This document shows, in pieces, positions 22,874 through 35,242 of a DNA stretch of 64,000 nt (position 1 is the first letter of the stretch; each line of letters opens with the position of its first letter). The stretch comes from Mercurialis annua (lineage: Eukaryota; Streptophyta; Magnoliopsida; Malpighiales; Euphorbiaceae): contig NC_065571.1 in NCBI RefSeq assembly GCF_937616625.2, positions 41,942,651 through 42,006,650 on the forward strand, read 5' to 3'. Made by a program: the position numbers and the translations under genes. The notes under the pieces were generated by a model. It saw only the letters and a list, made by a program, of their open reading frames with translations. It searched no databases and had not been told where the DNA came from.

Positions 22874-23718
22874 GGCCTAATTACTTAAACCCCCACCTTA
22901 TAACTGTTTGCGTTTATACCCTGATTTAGGAAAAAGGTCAATTGTACCCTATTTTCGATTTTCATGTTTCACCTCTACCCCAAAAAGAGTACAATTGACG
23001 ATATAAATAGTTTAAGAATAAAAAATTTAATAACGACTAAATAGAAGGATTAAACTATAATTTTTTTTATTTGAAAAAATATAAACAAGTACGCCAACTT
23101 TAAAAATATTCAAATAAATCCTAATAAGTGATTGTTTTTAGATATTTTATTAAAAAAAAATTATTCCTCTGATTTTTCGAACCTACTATTGAATTTAAAA
23201 AAAATATTTTTTTTTCCGTTTTCCTTCCATCTGTCCTTCCTTCCAAGCTCCTCCTTCAATGGAAAGAAGGACCCGATCTGCTCCTTCCTTATGTGGAAGG
23301 AGAAGGAGCACGAGCAGCTCCTCCTTTCATGGAAGGAGAAGCCGAGCTGTTTCTCCTTCCTTCCATTCGAAGAGGGATCCGAATTTAAAAAAAAAAATAT
23401 ACATAGATTAACTTTAATTTTTTACGACATTTAATTTAAAAAAAACTATTAAAAATTAATATAAATTAAATAATTATTATTAGTTCAATTTTTTAGAGAA
23501 GAAGGTGTTTTTGTATTAATAATATTAATGTCTAATTAGAATATAAGCTAAATATGAAAGACTATTTTAGCTTCTTTTTTTCACATAAAAAGAAATCAAT
23601 TTAGTACTTCGGGGTAGAGGTGAAACATGAAAATCCGAAATAGAGTAAAATTGAACTTTTTCCTAAGTCATATAAACTTAAAAAAGTTATAAGGTGGTTT
23701 TTTTTAAGTAATTAGACC
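22874..23718. mobile_element. Non-autonomous MULE, 845 bp
   Basis: Inverted ends starting GGCCTAATTACTTAAA and about 120 bp long, flanked by TTATATATA and TTATAAATA (8 of 9). The ends share the ATTACTTAAA...CCCCCACCTT pattern with the autonomous MULE at 6433. The interior (about 23220-23390) is a GC-richer block of CTCCTTCC/GGAAGGAG dyads. No open coding region. Confidence 0.85.
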
Positions 23719-23730
23719 TTATAAATATTT

Positions 23731-24236
23731 GGCCTAATTACTCAAAAAACCCTCACCTTTAATTTTTTTTTCAATTCCACCCCGACGTTGAAAATTTATC
23801 AATTTTACCCACTTTTGAATTTTCCGTTTTCAATTGTACCCCAATTTTTTATTTTTTGTTAATTTTTTAACTTAAATGATGAAATCATTCAATTAACTAA
23901 GTTTAAACATGAAATTAAATTCTTTTTTATTCAAAAAAGTACAAATAAGTCCTTTATTTTTAAAAACTAACTAAAACCCATAATCATATTAACACTAACT
24001 TAAATTCTTAATTAATTTTACTAAATTTAAATAAATTTTAAAAATGTACAATTAATATATGCTAGACATGGAGAATGTTTTAAACAAATTTTCAAACGAA
24101 AAAGACGTTAATTTAATTTTTCAGGGTACAATTGAAATACAAAAATGCAAAATAGGGTAAAATTGACAAATTTTCAACGTCAAGGTATGATTGAAAATGG
24201 GCTAAAAGGTCGGGGTTTTTTTTAAGACATTAGACC
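23731..24236. mobile_element. Non-autonomous MULE, 506 bp
   Basis: The left end GGCCTAATTACTCAAAAAAC and its inverted right end are flanked by a perfect 9-bp duplication TAAATATTT (23722-23730, 24237-24245). It starts 12 bp after the neighbouring element; the two target duplications overlap. Confidence 0.88.
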
Positions 24237-24245
24237 TAAATATTT

Positions 24246-24738
24246 ATATCATTATTTTTCCAGCAATTAAAAAAGAAAGTATATAAACTAAAAAGATCTA
24301 ATCAATTAAGTACTGATAATCAATATTGATCTTAAATATATAACAGCAACAATTCAAGCTTCTACTGCCTCAAGTAAATTAAAAATTCTCTCCCTTCTCT
24401 TTCCTTTTTTAAAAATTCTAGCCACAATAAAAAGGAGGTGATTTTGGCCATTTTTAAAATCATCTCCCTCTCTCTAGTTTAGTTTATTTTGCGTCAATAA
24501 GCACAAATTTGAGATCTGTTGATTTTTCTTTCTTCCTTATAAATGTTTTGTCTTTTTTAGTGGAGTTTTGGTTCTTACCATTTATGGGTTTTGCAGTTTT
24601 CTTGATGGAAGTATATATGAAACGTAAATCTGAAGTTCTATCAGTAGAAATCTTATTTTTAATATTCTCTCAATCGGACTCATTTAAAGACCAAAGAGTC
24701 GATTTGTGATTTAAAATAACCTTCGAGTGGAGCGGGCG
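24246..24738. other. Intergenic, no clear gene
   Basis: AT-rich. The part next to the solo LTR and the part after it (26959-27142, ending in an A-run) may be one older sequence split by the LTR. A retroelement 3' tail is possible but unproven. Confidence 0.35.
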
Positions 24739-26076
24739 TGTCACGACCCGATTTCCACCTCGAAACTCGAGCTGAGACCGGCGCTAAGGGATGAGAGTGG
24801 TTGCTCCGAAACCCGTAGTAAGCCTAAAAACCATTACAATTTTTTCGCATTTTAAAACATAAAAAGGTCGCAACCTTGTTGCGGAAACACTTTAACACCT
24901 TTATTAAAAACGTGATCGCAAAATCATAATTGTATTTCAAGAAACTAAAGCGCAAACATCAATCTCATATGACGTACCTGCTCTGTTTCCAATACAAACC
25001 TAAAATGCTAAAATCATGAAACCAGTGTATCTTTCAAACAACTGGTCACATCATTTTAGAAATAACGCAGCTTTTAAAACATATATCTTATACAGTAGTT
25101 CAAATCAGAGTTTATCAAAATAGGTTGAACTACTGTTAATAGAAAGACAGACTTTCCGGTACCCAACTACTTGCAGCTCTACAGATATGGTTGACATTGA
25201 CTTCCGAAATTATTATGGAAGTCTGACCTCGTACTTCATAACCTGAAAGGTGAACAATAGGGAGGGTCAGAAATATAAATATTTCTAAGTGAGTCTACAT
25301 ATTTACAGTTGAATATTCAAATCGCATATATTTAAGACATTTATATATAAAAAATATTACCAATTACTTTATCCAGATAAAACCCTACAAAACAGACTAT
25401 TGTATGGGTCTCAACCTACGCAACATAGGCCTTAGACCGTGAACTGAATCACTGCCGTCTAAGCCGGTGTCTGGACCGTAACTATGAAACTGCCATCACA
25501 GTGTTACCTGTGACCGTAACCGTTCAGCCATCTCATACTGTTAAGTCAGAGTCGTTAGCACTTTCAACCCCAATGACATTAACTGACCTTTATGTCAGAC
25601 ATAGTCTCATCTCTACTATACTACTGGTGATCACACAATCCTATTGAAAACCAATAGGAAGTTTGTTCCAATGGATCTTTCATGGTTCATTTATACTAGT
25701 GCGATTTGTTATTTAAAAACAGTTTAAATATAAATATTCAAAAGTAAAAACCATAAAATAAACTCACAGAACTAATATCCCCCAAAGCGTATGCTCCTAA
25801 TACCCCACTAGTCAAACATCATAGTGTTTTAACTCGGCAAATCGACTACTCCTCGGATCTAATTACGAATCAAACATCAAAACATGACCTAACATCGAAT
25901 CTCTAACTTTACTCGTATCTTATATCTTAATACAAATCCAAACTCGGCTCGACGTTAAACACCTTATTTAACTTTTCGAACGTCCTCGTTTACGTTTAAA
26001 ATTCTGTTCAAAACTATCTTGAACGGATCGTTCGAATGCGGGCAAAAACATCAAATGAAAGCCCTATCAAACTGAC

Positions 26077-26202
26077 AGTGCGTCAGCACAAAACAGACTG
26101 TGCGTTCGCAAAGTCATGATGTGCGTTTGCACAGTACGGTATTGTGCGTTCCCAAAGCTTTTGCTATGCGTTCGCACATCATGTATGTTGTGCTTGCGCA
26201 CA
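26077..26202. repeat. Dyad array in LTR A, downstream of TATA: GTGCG-TT-CGCAC type
   Basis: Six variants of GTGCGTTCGCAC have centres near 26083, 26105, 26126, 26149, 26171 and 26195, spaced 21-24 bp. Some units are imperfect (GTGCGTTTGCAC, GTGCTTGCGCAC), while sequence between units varies. Confidence 0.85.
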
Positions 26203-26538
26203 GTTCCAAGGTCGTTCCCCGGGCTAATTTCGACCTGTTTCGCACACGTGAAAACATCCACAAACACCAATTCAACATAATCTAATCCTAATCTGCAATT
26301 ATAACGTTAAATCAATATGAACTCGATCGATTCGATATGTTTAACGTTATAAACTCAAATAAAATCCAAATTATATATAATCGAATCCAAATAAACGATT
26401 ATTACCTTATATACGTGCGGATTATCGAAGAAATCGGAGTCGGAACAAGAAATTATGGTGTGAAATGAAGACCTAGGGTTTTGGGCGAGCTAGAACCAAA
26501 GAAAATGAAAAACCCTTCTTTCTGAAACATACAGGGCC

Positions 26539-26550
26539 TATTTATAGGCT
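26539..26550 (-). promoter_or_regulatory. LTR A TATA box
   Basis: CCTATAAATAGG on the minus strand, flanked upstream by two dyads (26571-26616) and downstream by the six-unit array. Confidence 0.7.
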
Positions 26551-26570
26551 CTGTAACCGACATAACATGT

Positions 26571-26616
26571 GTGCGTTCGCACACCCATCTTTTCCAAGGT
26601 GTGCGTTCGCGCACTA
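26571..26616. repeat. Two dyads upstream of the LTR A TATA box
   Basis: GTGTGCGTTCGCACAC (perfect, 7+2+7) at 26571 and GTGTGCGTTCGCGCAC at 26601, spaced 30 bp. Confidence 0.85.
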
Positions 26617-26958
26617 CGCTAAATGTGGCATATTAAAAATCCCAACGGGCGGTTTATATATTTACTTCTTAGGAGAGCCTTCGTCAAATTTCGTCTCGAT
26701 CCAACGGTTTAATTGGCAGAGATCGTATTTTTACTAAACAGTGTCAGTGTGCAGACAGCATGTGCACTCTGTCCTAAAAACTTCTCAAAAAATGAATAGA
26801 AACGATCTCGAATCAATCCTAATTCAAACACTCACTATGTCACTACATATATGAGTCATTTATATCCTTTTTGCCTTCATATAATGTGTGTCATGTCGAG
26901 ATTCTCGCAATTGACACGTCATACGTCAATAATTGACACAAAAGTACGGGGTGTTACA

Positions 26959-27350
26959 GGACGGATCACCGAGTTTCACATCCAAAGAGCTCTGTCAACG
27001 CAATTGAAGAAATTAGATATAATTTTCAGTCATTTTACTCATATTCTATTATTGTACCTCTTGAATGTATTAATTTATTTAATACCCGATCAAGTTGTAC
27101 TTTTATTTTTTTATTAATGAAATTTTCATTATTCTCAAAAAAAAATCAAGATATTATAACCGCAAAATCTCAAGTTCGGTATTGAGTTCAAATTACAACA
27201 GCAAATCCACACTGAATTATGCAGTCGTATCAACAAAAAATGATTCAATAACTCGGAAACAATACTTTTATAAATTCAAGCTAGATCATATAACATTGTA
27301 TGATTCTTCATTATTATAATTTTATTTTATGTTAAATTAGAATTAAATTA
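26959..27350. other. Intergenic, possible retroelement 3' tail
   Basis: Runs to an A-stretch at about 27137-27146 preceded by TTAATGAAATTTTCATTATTC. No coding region recognised. Confidence 0.35.
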
Positions 27351-27359
27351 TTATTTTTA

Positions 27360-27729
27360 GGCCTAATCATTCAAAACCCCCTCACATTTAGCCCCTTTTG
27401 CAATTAGGATTTTTTTTCAATTTTACCTCAGAAACGTCTTTTCGTGTTTCAATTGTACCCAAAACATTAAATTGACCTCTTTTCGCCTAGAAAAAAGTTT
27501 AAAATAATCCTTATTTTTAGCCTATATTTCAATTAGATCCTTATATTATTAATAATATAAAAAATAAAAGATTATTTTAAACTTTTTTCTAAGTGAAAAG
27601 AGGTCAATTTAATATTTTAGAATACAATTGAATCACGAAAAGAAAAACTGGGGTAAAATTGAAAAAATTCCTACGTCAGGGTGTAATTGCAAAAGGAATT
27701 AAATATGGGGGGTTTTGAGTGATTAAGTC
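27360..27729. mobile_element. Non-autonomous MULE MITE, 370 bp
   Basis: The left end GGCCTAATCATTCAAAACCC and its inverse at the right end are flanked by a perfect 9-bp duplication TTATTTTTA (27351-27359, 27730-27738). Inverted complementarity extends about 170 bp from each end, so the single strand would fold almost completely. Confidence 0.9.
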
Positions 27730-27738
27730 TTATTTTTA

Positions 27739-28704
27739 TGCTCATGTTTTTGTGCTTTTACCATAATATTATTTAAATTTCCATGCTAGATTCATTCTTA
27801 GAGGCAAATTCATAATTTTTTTAATATTGCATACAGATTAAATAATTTTTTTCAGATCTAACTTAAATCTTTTTGATGTCGTATTTTTCATGAAAAAACA
27901 AATCGGAACTCAAATCCAAAATCTGCCAAAATAGCAATTTGTCACGCCTAGCCATCACGCCACACCACTACTCCAAATCAAAGTGGCGTGTCGTGCCACT
28001 TCAGCCAGTTTCGAGACGAAAATCTATGTTTCTAAATTTCAACGCCCGGTTTTAATATTCAAACTGCGCTTTTCCTTTTTGAGAATATCTTCAAACTCTA
28101 CATATTGTTCGAGTTTGTTCTTAATATGTGATGTAATTATGTGGCTTTTAAAATAATTTTATCATTATAAAGGTGTCTAATTTATGGTTGCATCCAAAAT
28201 TAACAAAAATAAAAGCAAACTAATGTTACAAAAAAATTAGAATAAAACAATAATTGAAGGATTTTATAAAAGAAAAAAAAATGAGGGACTGTTAGTGCCA
28301 ATTATCCTAAACTGCATGGGCGAAAGATGCTTCTATTTAAAACACCAACATTGTTCCACATAAAAGCACACGGACAAGCAGGAAACATTCATTTTTCTGT
28401 CTTTTAAGAGATCAACAACATTTACAATAATTACACAAATATAATGTCCGCTGAGATTTCACAGCTAAATATTCAAAGCACCTTTTTAGTTGAGTACAAT
28501 AATTACAACCGTATTATTAAACCATAATTAGAACCAATTCTTAATGAATCTGCAGTTTTACTGTTCAAAGCAAACCCTATAAATACCTTAAATAATCATA
28601 TGATTCCATGCCAATCTTCTGTGTCTTCAAATTTGCAGATAATGTCTCTGCAACTTAGGTGGGGCCTTTCGTTTTACAAACTATACAAGTCGTCGCCCCC
28701 AAGA
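27739..28704. other. Intergenic, 3' flank of L18a-like gene 2
   Basis: No gene seen. The right part should contain the 3' UTR of the minus-strand gene ending at 28705. Confidence 0.5.
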
Positions 28705-31700
28705 CTACCAGTCATCAGCTCCTTTTGTTACACCAAGAACGATTGCAATAGTAGCAAGGACGGCCTGCAGAAAGGGTAAAGTTCCTACAGGTTTAGGTCC
28801 GCATAAGCAAAATACAATTCACACCAACAAACAGACGAGAATACAATGTAAATTTGCATCGTGGACTTTCTATTCATTCTAAAGTAGTATCCACACATGA
28901 ATAGCATGTTTTGCACTGACATCTCTCAACTTCCTTCCCTCTACCGCCATTTTTTATTATTGTTTTTATAACAAAATCCCTCAACTTCGACTTTATTGAA
29001 CCAAATATTCATCATTAGCTAAGCTCCATTTCTGTTAATTTTAAATGACAAGGCGATGAGCTGAACGCTTACATGGATAATTAAATTTTTTTTTTAATAA
29101 CTATATTGCCATGTAACATATTAAGGCAACGTGGTGCCACATCAGCCGGTGTTGATGTCACAGCTAAGGTGACACTAAAACGGGACCATGCGGTCTTAAT
29201 ACGTAGCATGACACTATATGGATTAAAAAAAAAAATTGTTATCCATAGTGTCCAGTTTATCGCCATGTGATATAAAATTTATGGAAATAGATCTAAACTA
29301 AAGGTAGAAATTTGTAGTGCAATAAAATCAAAGTTGAGAAGTTTAATTGTTATTCACCAAAGATAAAGGACAATGATGGGATAGAGAAGGAAGTTGAGAT
29401 ACTATCGATGCAAATCACCGCATGAATAATTGAGCAGTAGGTATCGGCAAGACCTGTACTGATTCTGGCAGCTAATACAGTCATGCATAGGCATTAAAGT
29501 TGATCATTCAAATATATGGTAATATTGAGACTAGATTTCTAAAAATGGAAATAGAAGATTTCTATACAAGCGGCAAAGTGATGAAACACGTCAGGAATAC
29601 TTCCATAGAAATTGTTATCTAAATAGTTGCCAATTAACATTCCCTGCTCTCTAGTTTAAAAATTGGCTAAACAATCTCAGCGTAATTTACAAATTAACAA
29701 AATAAGACAAGACTTACATATGTACTACCACCTCCAACATTGTAGGGAAATGTCTAAAATACTTGGCAAATAGCAATCGTTAAATTCAGACAGCAAGCCT
29801 TTTGTTTGAAAACAAAAATCTCATATGCTCATCAATAATTAACAAATCGCAACTAAAGCATAATTATGTCCTCAAATACCAACACAAAGATCCAGCACAA
29901 AATCCCGCTCAGTGTTCTAGTTGAAGTCCCAAACAGTGCGGCAATGTCGACAATTTTATGTGGTTACTTCCTTTTCGTCATCATATTATTAGTGGCTTAA
30001 AGAGAGGGGAGAAGCAATTGGGCAGCTCAACAGCAGCAAAGATCATAACTAAGGTAGTTCTGACTGATTGACCCTAATTATGACTTTGCAAAATTGTACA
30101 ATCAGAGAGAAAGGTGTTCCAGTACACAAAATGAGCTTCAACCATTGCATATTGATACCAAAATAAATATAGATCTCATTTAAACTCAAGAGAAAACCAT
30201 GTGATATAGGAACTCTTCCTGAACAATTAAATTAACTTACAACATCAGAACATTTTTTCATCCACGTAACATGTTAAGAATGACCAAACATGGCAAGTAC
30301 TTCTTCTACAAAATGTAATTTACAGCTTTCTGCAAAGTGATAGTCATGCACATCAAACTATATCATCCATGATTCAATTGTTCAGCAAGAGTTCAGAATT
30401 TGCAAGAGAAATCGTTTTTTTCTTTCTGGATACCATATATTGCATGCAATCCCATCAAATAACAAAATAGTGATATGCTATCTAGCAAATTACAAGGAGA
30501 TGAAAGGAAATTGTAACTCACAGCGATTGTGCAAGCAACATATCCTGGTTTTTCTCGAGGATCTATCCTTGCACAAAGTATAATAAATAGCCCGATATAC
30601 CAGGGGATAGCACCAAAAATGAACCCAGTTATAAACCTTCAAAAGAGAAAGAAGAAAACTCCTTACATTTAATTAAATAGAAGAAATTCCGGTGTACCAA
30701 AATAATTAATGAAAATCTTAAATTCTAACTGATTTATTTTCTTTACAGCAAGAACAATTACTATTACATTCCTATGTGCTAAAAGCATTACAGGATCGAC
30801 ATCAAATATATTTAGTCACTAATGTAACAAAAAATAAGCATAATGAAATAACCTGAGGAATTTAACTCATTATAAGCATCGCGCATACACATAGTTGTTA
30901 ACAGCATAATGCGCATTCAAAGTAAGGCGCAGAAAAAAGAAACAAAATCCATATATTTAAGCTAACAAAATTCTTAAAATTATGCATGCATTAATATTCT
31001 ATGATTCTAAAATTCGGACATTATTATAAAAATGAATAAATTATTAACTTAACGAGCATAAAAGTCTTCCAAACCCGAAATAAAACCTAAAAAGCACTAT
31101 AATCATTTTCCTAAATCATGCTAATTAACAACAGTTCCTAAACTATCTCATTTTTAGTCAACTGCTCATTTTCATCATCAAGATCAACCTATTCATCTAC
31201 TACTTTACTAACTATCATTTTGTAGCAACAAAGCAAAAATAGCATTGGTTTTTTTTCCCTTTCTTTTTCCTACCCTAATCTTGAAATTTAACCTTCTTTT
31301 GTTTTCAATTTCTTCATAGGATCAAGTGTGAGAGTCTATATAAAATTTAAAATGAATTCCTAAGACTAATCATTAATCAATAAATTGAACTTTATTAAAA
31401 TACAATTATTACAAAGGCACACTGCATAAAGGCACACCTTAGTGATCTTGCTTGCCTTTAACAAGTGGGGTATACACAAAGATTTAGAAAGAACTCGAGT
31501 AAGAAAATTTATATTTTTAGTATGTTGATCTCAAATAAAATCAAATAAAATATGCGAGGTTAAACAATTCCATTAGAAAATGAGGATAATAGTACATGAA
31601 ATTCATGCATTTATAATTTATGAGATTGTATTGATACTTTTGAAGAATATACTATATTTTCCCATTCTCTTCTTATACCTTATACAATAAATCTTAGTTT

Positions 31701-33593
31701 TAATTTCCCTTGTACTAAAGGGGGAACATGTCAAATATTCACTTAGGATCATCTCTTCTTGGTGCTATTTTGGATTTACAATTCATATTTGATATAATCT
31801 TCCATATCAAGTATTTCAAAAATTGTAGCTCTGAAGATGAAGAATTGGAGGTGAGACAAAAGAGAGATAGAGAGGATTAGAGAAAACAGTTTACCACATT
31901 AACATGTTTTATGTCAAACAATAGTCTCGCATTCCCCCAAGTCTAATCTAGATCATATCAATATGCGGATGGATAGGGTCAGACTCTGGATGACTCTACA
32001 CAATCATGGAACTCAGCACGTCATATATGTTATATCAACTATGGCATTATCAGTAATTTGACTTTTACTACTGCAGTCTGCAGATCTCAAAAGAAAAAGA
32101 AATGGTTCAGTTAATACCACTAAGAGCTATGGATTTTATAGTACATGGCATTCATACATTAATAATTCATGAGAGAGTATTGATATTTTTTTAAATATAA
32201 ACTTTATATGCTCGTTCTCTTGTAATACCAGATACAACAAATCCTGGTTTTCATTCTCCACAGTCAAATAAGGATCATGTATTCTTAGTGCTAGTTTAGT
32301 TCAATTTTGATAGTAATCTTCCATATCGAATATTTCAAGAATTTTAGCTCTGTGAAGATGTAGAATTAAAGGTGACAAAAGAGTGATAGATGACTATAGA
32401 AAGCAGTTGACAAAATTAACAAATTTTATGTCAAACAATAGTTCTCCAATTACCCCAAGCGTGCTCTGGATTATATCAATATGCGCAAGGATGGGGTCAG
32501 ACTCTGGATGACTCTACAGAATCATAGAACTCAGCACATCTTACATGTTACTTCAAGGCAACTACATGAAGCTATATAGCACGGAAAGGAAAACTGGAAT
32601 GAAAAAAGTTGAAATTGGAAACAGTAAAACAATATTTTTTCAAGAATATTATATATATAGATTTTGCAAGTTTCAGAAGCGTTGGCAGGAACAGAAACAC
32701 ATAAAGCCAAAGTAGGACTCGAGAAATTTCCGTACAACATAGATATGAAGCATTGACATCATTAGTAATTTCACTTATATACTATTGCCCAAGAAATGGT
32801 TTAAAGCTGAAACAAAAATTTATATGAACTAAAAACAGAATCCACGAAACTGATAATTGCTTTAGCAAATTGTAACTTACAAAAGCCAGCCAATACCAAT
32901 GCCACAGCAAGGAAGGCGACCGTGTCTTACAGGTCTTCCATCAGTAACAGCATAACCTTAAACAATACAAATAAAATGAAATCAAGCTATGAAAAAAAAA
33001 TCACAAGATTAATAAATGTCCAATTAAAACCTAGGTAGCACAAACACTTCATTCAATTAACGTTTCCTGATTCGTAAACATTTTGGACACTTAGACATTT
33101 CAGACACGAAACTTCATTTTTTACATAGGAAACCTTAAAATAACACCATATTTTTCCGTGTCCGTATCCGAGTGTCCAGTTTTTCGGTGTCCGTGCTACC
33201 TAGATTAAAACCATAAGCCCATAAAATACCAAAGGAACTATCAAATTGACAAACAAAAAAGACCCGGATGATAAAAATCAATTTCTAGTGAGAAATTAAG
33301 GAGCTTTTAGAAGACGAAAAAGTACCTTGGACAGTCTGGTAGCCATGAGCATAGGCAGGAGGCGCAGTGCCAGTGGAACCAGGAGGAGGGACAGGTTGCG
33401 GGAAGCCAATAACAGGCTGATGTTGTTGATGGTGATGGTGATGGTGATGCTGATGGTGTGGTGGTAAAGGAGGAGGATAATTAGCTACTCCTTGAAAAGT
33501 GCCATATTGCGGCGGTGGTGGCGGTACTTCTTGATGGTGGCGGTGGTGCTGGTGATCGACGACCACTGCGTTTCCTTTCTCTTCGTCAGCCAT
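28705..33593 (-). CDS. 60S ribosomal protein L18a-like membrane protein, paralog 2
   Basis: Four exons on the minus strand: 33326..33593, 32881..32956, 30522..30636 and 28705..28764, 172 residues. The start is MADEEKGNAVVV. The N-terminus is rich in His and Pro (HHQHHHHHHHQQHQP, PPPPPQYGTFQG), followed by AYAHGYQTVQGYAVTDGRPV. Then come RLPCCGIGIGWLL, a hydrophobic hairpin (FITGFIFGAIPWYIGLFIILC), DPREKPGY and a final membrane segment ending LGVTKGADDW, the conserved C-terminus of the family. All splice sites are GT-AG, phases 1, 2, 0. The family is named for sequence likeness to L18a but consists of small membrane proteins of uncertain role. This copy keeps all family landmarks and is probably the functional one; introns are long and carry transposon insertions. 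Confidence 0.92.
28924..29399. mobile_element. Inverted-repeat element in intron 3 of L18a-like gene 2
   Basis: The left end TCTCAACTTCCTTCCCTCTA is inverted at the right end (TAGAGAAGGAAGTTGAGA). Similarity continues inward (CAACTTCGACTTTATTGAAC against its inverse near 29325). No clear target duplication was found. Confidence 0.6.
31617..32555. repeat. Two direct copies of an about 400-bp repeat, offset 518 bp, in intron 2
   Basis: Copies at about 31617-32040 and 32157-32555 share blocks in the same order: TATTGATA, CAAATCTTAG/CAAATCCTGG, ATCTTCCATATC, TTTTATGTCAAACAATAGT, ATATCAATATGCG and GGGTCAGACTCTGGATGACT. They have diverged considerably, implying an old duplication. Confidence 0.8.
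33031..33203. mobile_element. hAT-type MITE, 173 bp, in intron 1 of L18a-like gene 2
   Basis: Inverted ends CTAGGTAGCACAAACAC and, outward from the right, CTAGGTAGCACGGACACC. The 8-bp flanks are identical: ATTAAAAC at 33023-33030 and 33204-33211. An 8-bp duplication is the hAT signature. Confidence 0.88.
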
Positions 33594-35242
33594 TTTTACT
33601 TATTTTTAGTGACTACTTGAATTTTGTGTTTGTGATTGTGAAGTTGATTAGATCTAGCAAACAAGTTTAATATATCTTTGGCAAAAAAAAAAGAAAAGTT
33701 TAATATATCAGTCTATTTAATTTTTTTAACCTGTGGGTAAGTTAAAATACTCTCCAAATTAATATGTTTTCACTCTCCGTTTGAACCAATTGAAAAAAAT
33801 AATTAATTTTAAAAGTAAATTACTATCGGAACCTTTACATATGTTAATTCAAAATTGTATCTCTTATTTGGAAATCAAACGGGTTGATACTCTATTTTTA
33901 ATTCCATTAACAATTAAGGGATTTTGTTAGTTTCGTTAACAATTTGGTATTAACTTTTAAACGATTTGAGGCCTTACTTTCAATTATATTAGCGATTTAT
34001 TACCTCATTTTCAAACGATATGTACCTCACTTTTAATTCCGTTAACAATTTGATATCAAAATTTAACTAACTGGAGATCGTAATTGTTTGCATAATTAAA
34101 ACTGAGGTACCAAATTATTTAATTCTCAAACAAGAGCTACCAAATTATGAATTATAACACATGTGGAGGATCTTAAATAATTTGATCTAATTTTTATAAG
34201 ATAAGAAAATGATACACTTTCTGAAAATTCCTATTTAAAATAAATTAGTGAAATATGATTCTAATAGGGACAAGTGGGACAAGTGGTCTGTGAATCTGAT
34301 ATGTTTAGTTTGTTCAGACTTATGATAACTTTAATGACCTAGATTGAAATATAGTCGCGACCTAGCCATCCTAGGATTACTAGTTATACCGACTAATATA
34401 TCTCACACATTTTATAGATGTACAAAATAATATGCACAAAATTAACTCTAGAAATTTGTCTTTATTAAGATCATCCAATTGAATATTATATTATACAAGC
34501 AATAACATGTATGTTCTTTAATCAAAGTGGACACTGAAATATAATAGAAATTATCGAAGAGCTGAAAATAAATAGAAAAAACTAGTAAATATATACATTA
34601 AAGCAATAAAACTAACATCTGACCCTTATTGAATGATCGTGGCAAGCTAGAAAAAATTAATTTAAACAAGCATTTAATCCTGAATTTCTAGCAAATAACA
34701 AGTAATAATAATTTTATTCTAATTATATGCATAACGTGTAAAATCATATGTATGGGTGAGGTTAATTTTACAATTACCATCTTAAATGTCTAATACACCA
34801 CTATAACATTTTCATTGCAATCTTGTGATTTCTATGTGTTTGATTGGTCTTGAATGAATCGGGTGACTATTAGCCTTTATTAGTTGGCAATGTATATTCT
34901 AGGATAATCGTATTAAACATTAGATTAGGGCATATATTCAAAGTATAATAAACAATAGCAATTGATACAGGTTGAAAATACTTGATATTGCCTCTTCATT
35001 AACTTCCTTCACAGAGAACAAAGTAAGCTCAAATGACCTCAGGTCGGTGTTGCCGAAAGCCACTCCATTAATTAAGTCATTAAGGGTTCTTTGGTGGAGA
35101 ATAAGGGTAAAACATATTGAAGGCTATTAGAATGATTACCTTCCCAAGCACCGGTCAGGCAGTATTTATAGGTCCTTCATATCTCTGGTAGGTCTTGCCC
35201 TACGATATTCTGTTCGTCTAAGGCCACGTTTGCCAATATTGT
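33594..35242. other. Promoter side of L18a-like gene 2 and intergenic DNA
   Basis: The first few hundred bases are the presumed promoter of the minus-strand gene; no obvious TATA box. From about 34980 to 35242 the sequence, with 36997-37360, may be an older LTR split by the solo LTR at 35243. No gene seen. Confidence 0.4.

Larger units (their letters stand above)
24739..26958 (-). mobile_element. Solo LTR A of a Tekay-like Gypsy family, 2220 bp
   Basis: On the minus strand it begins TGTAACACCCCG and ends GGGTCGTGACA. The 5-bp flanks are GGGCG and GGACG (4 of 5). The end block with GCTTACTACGGGTTTCGGAG and CCGGTCTCAG matches the other LTRs at 37368 and 46971 and the young element. No internal domain follows on either side, so it is a recombination product. 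A TATA box and two dyad arrays are listed separately. Confidence 0.85.
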
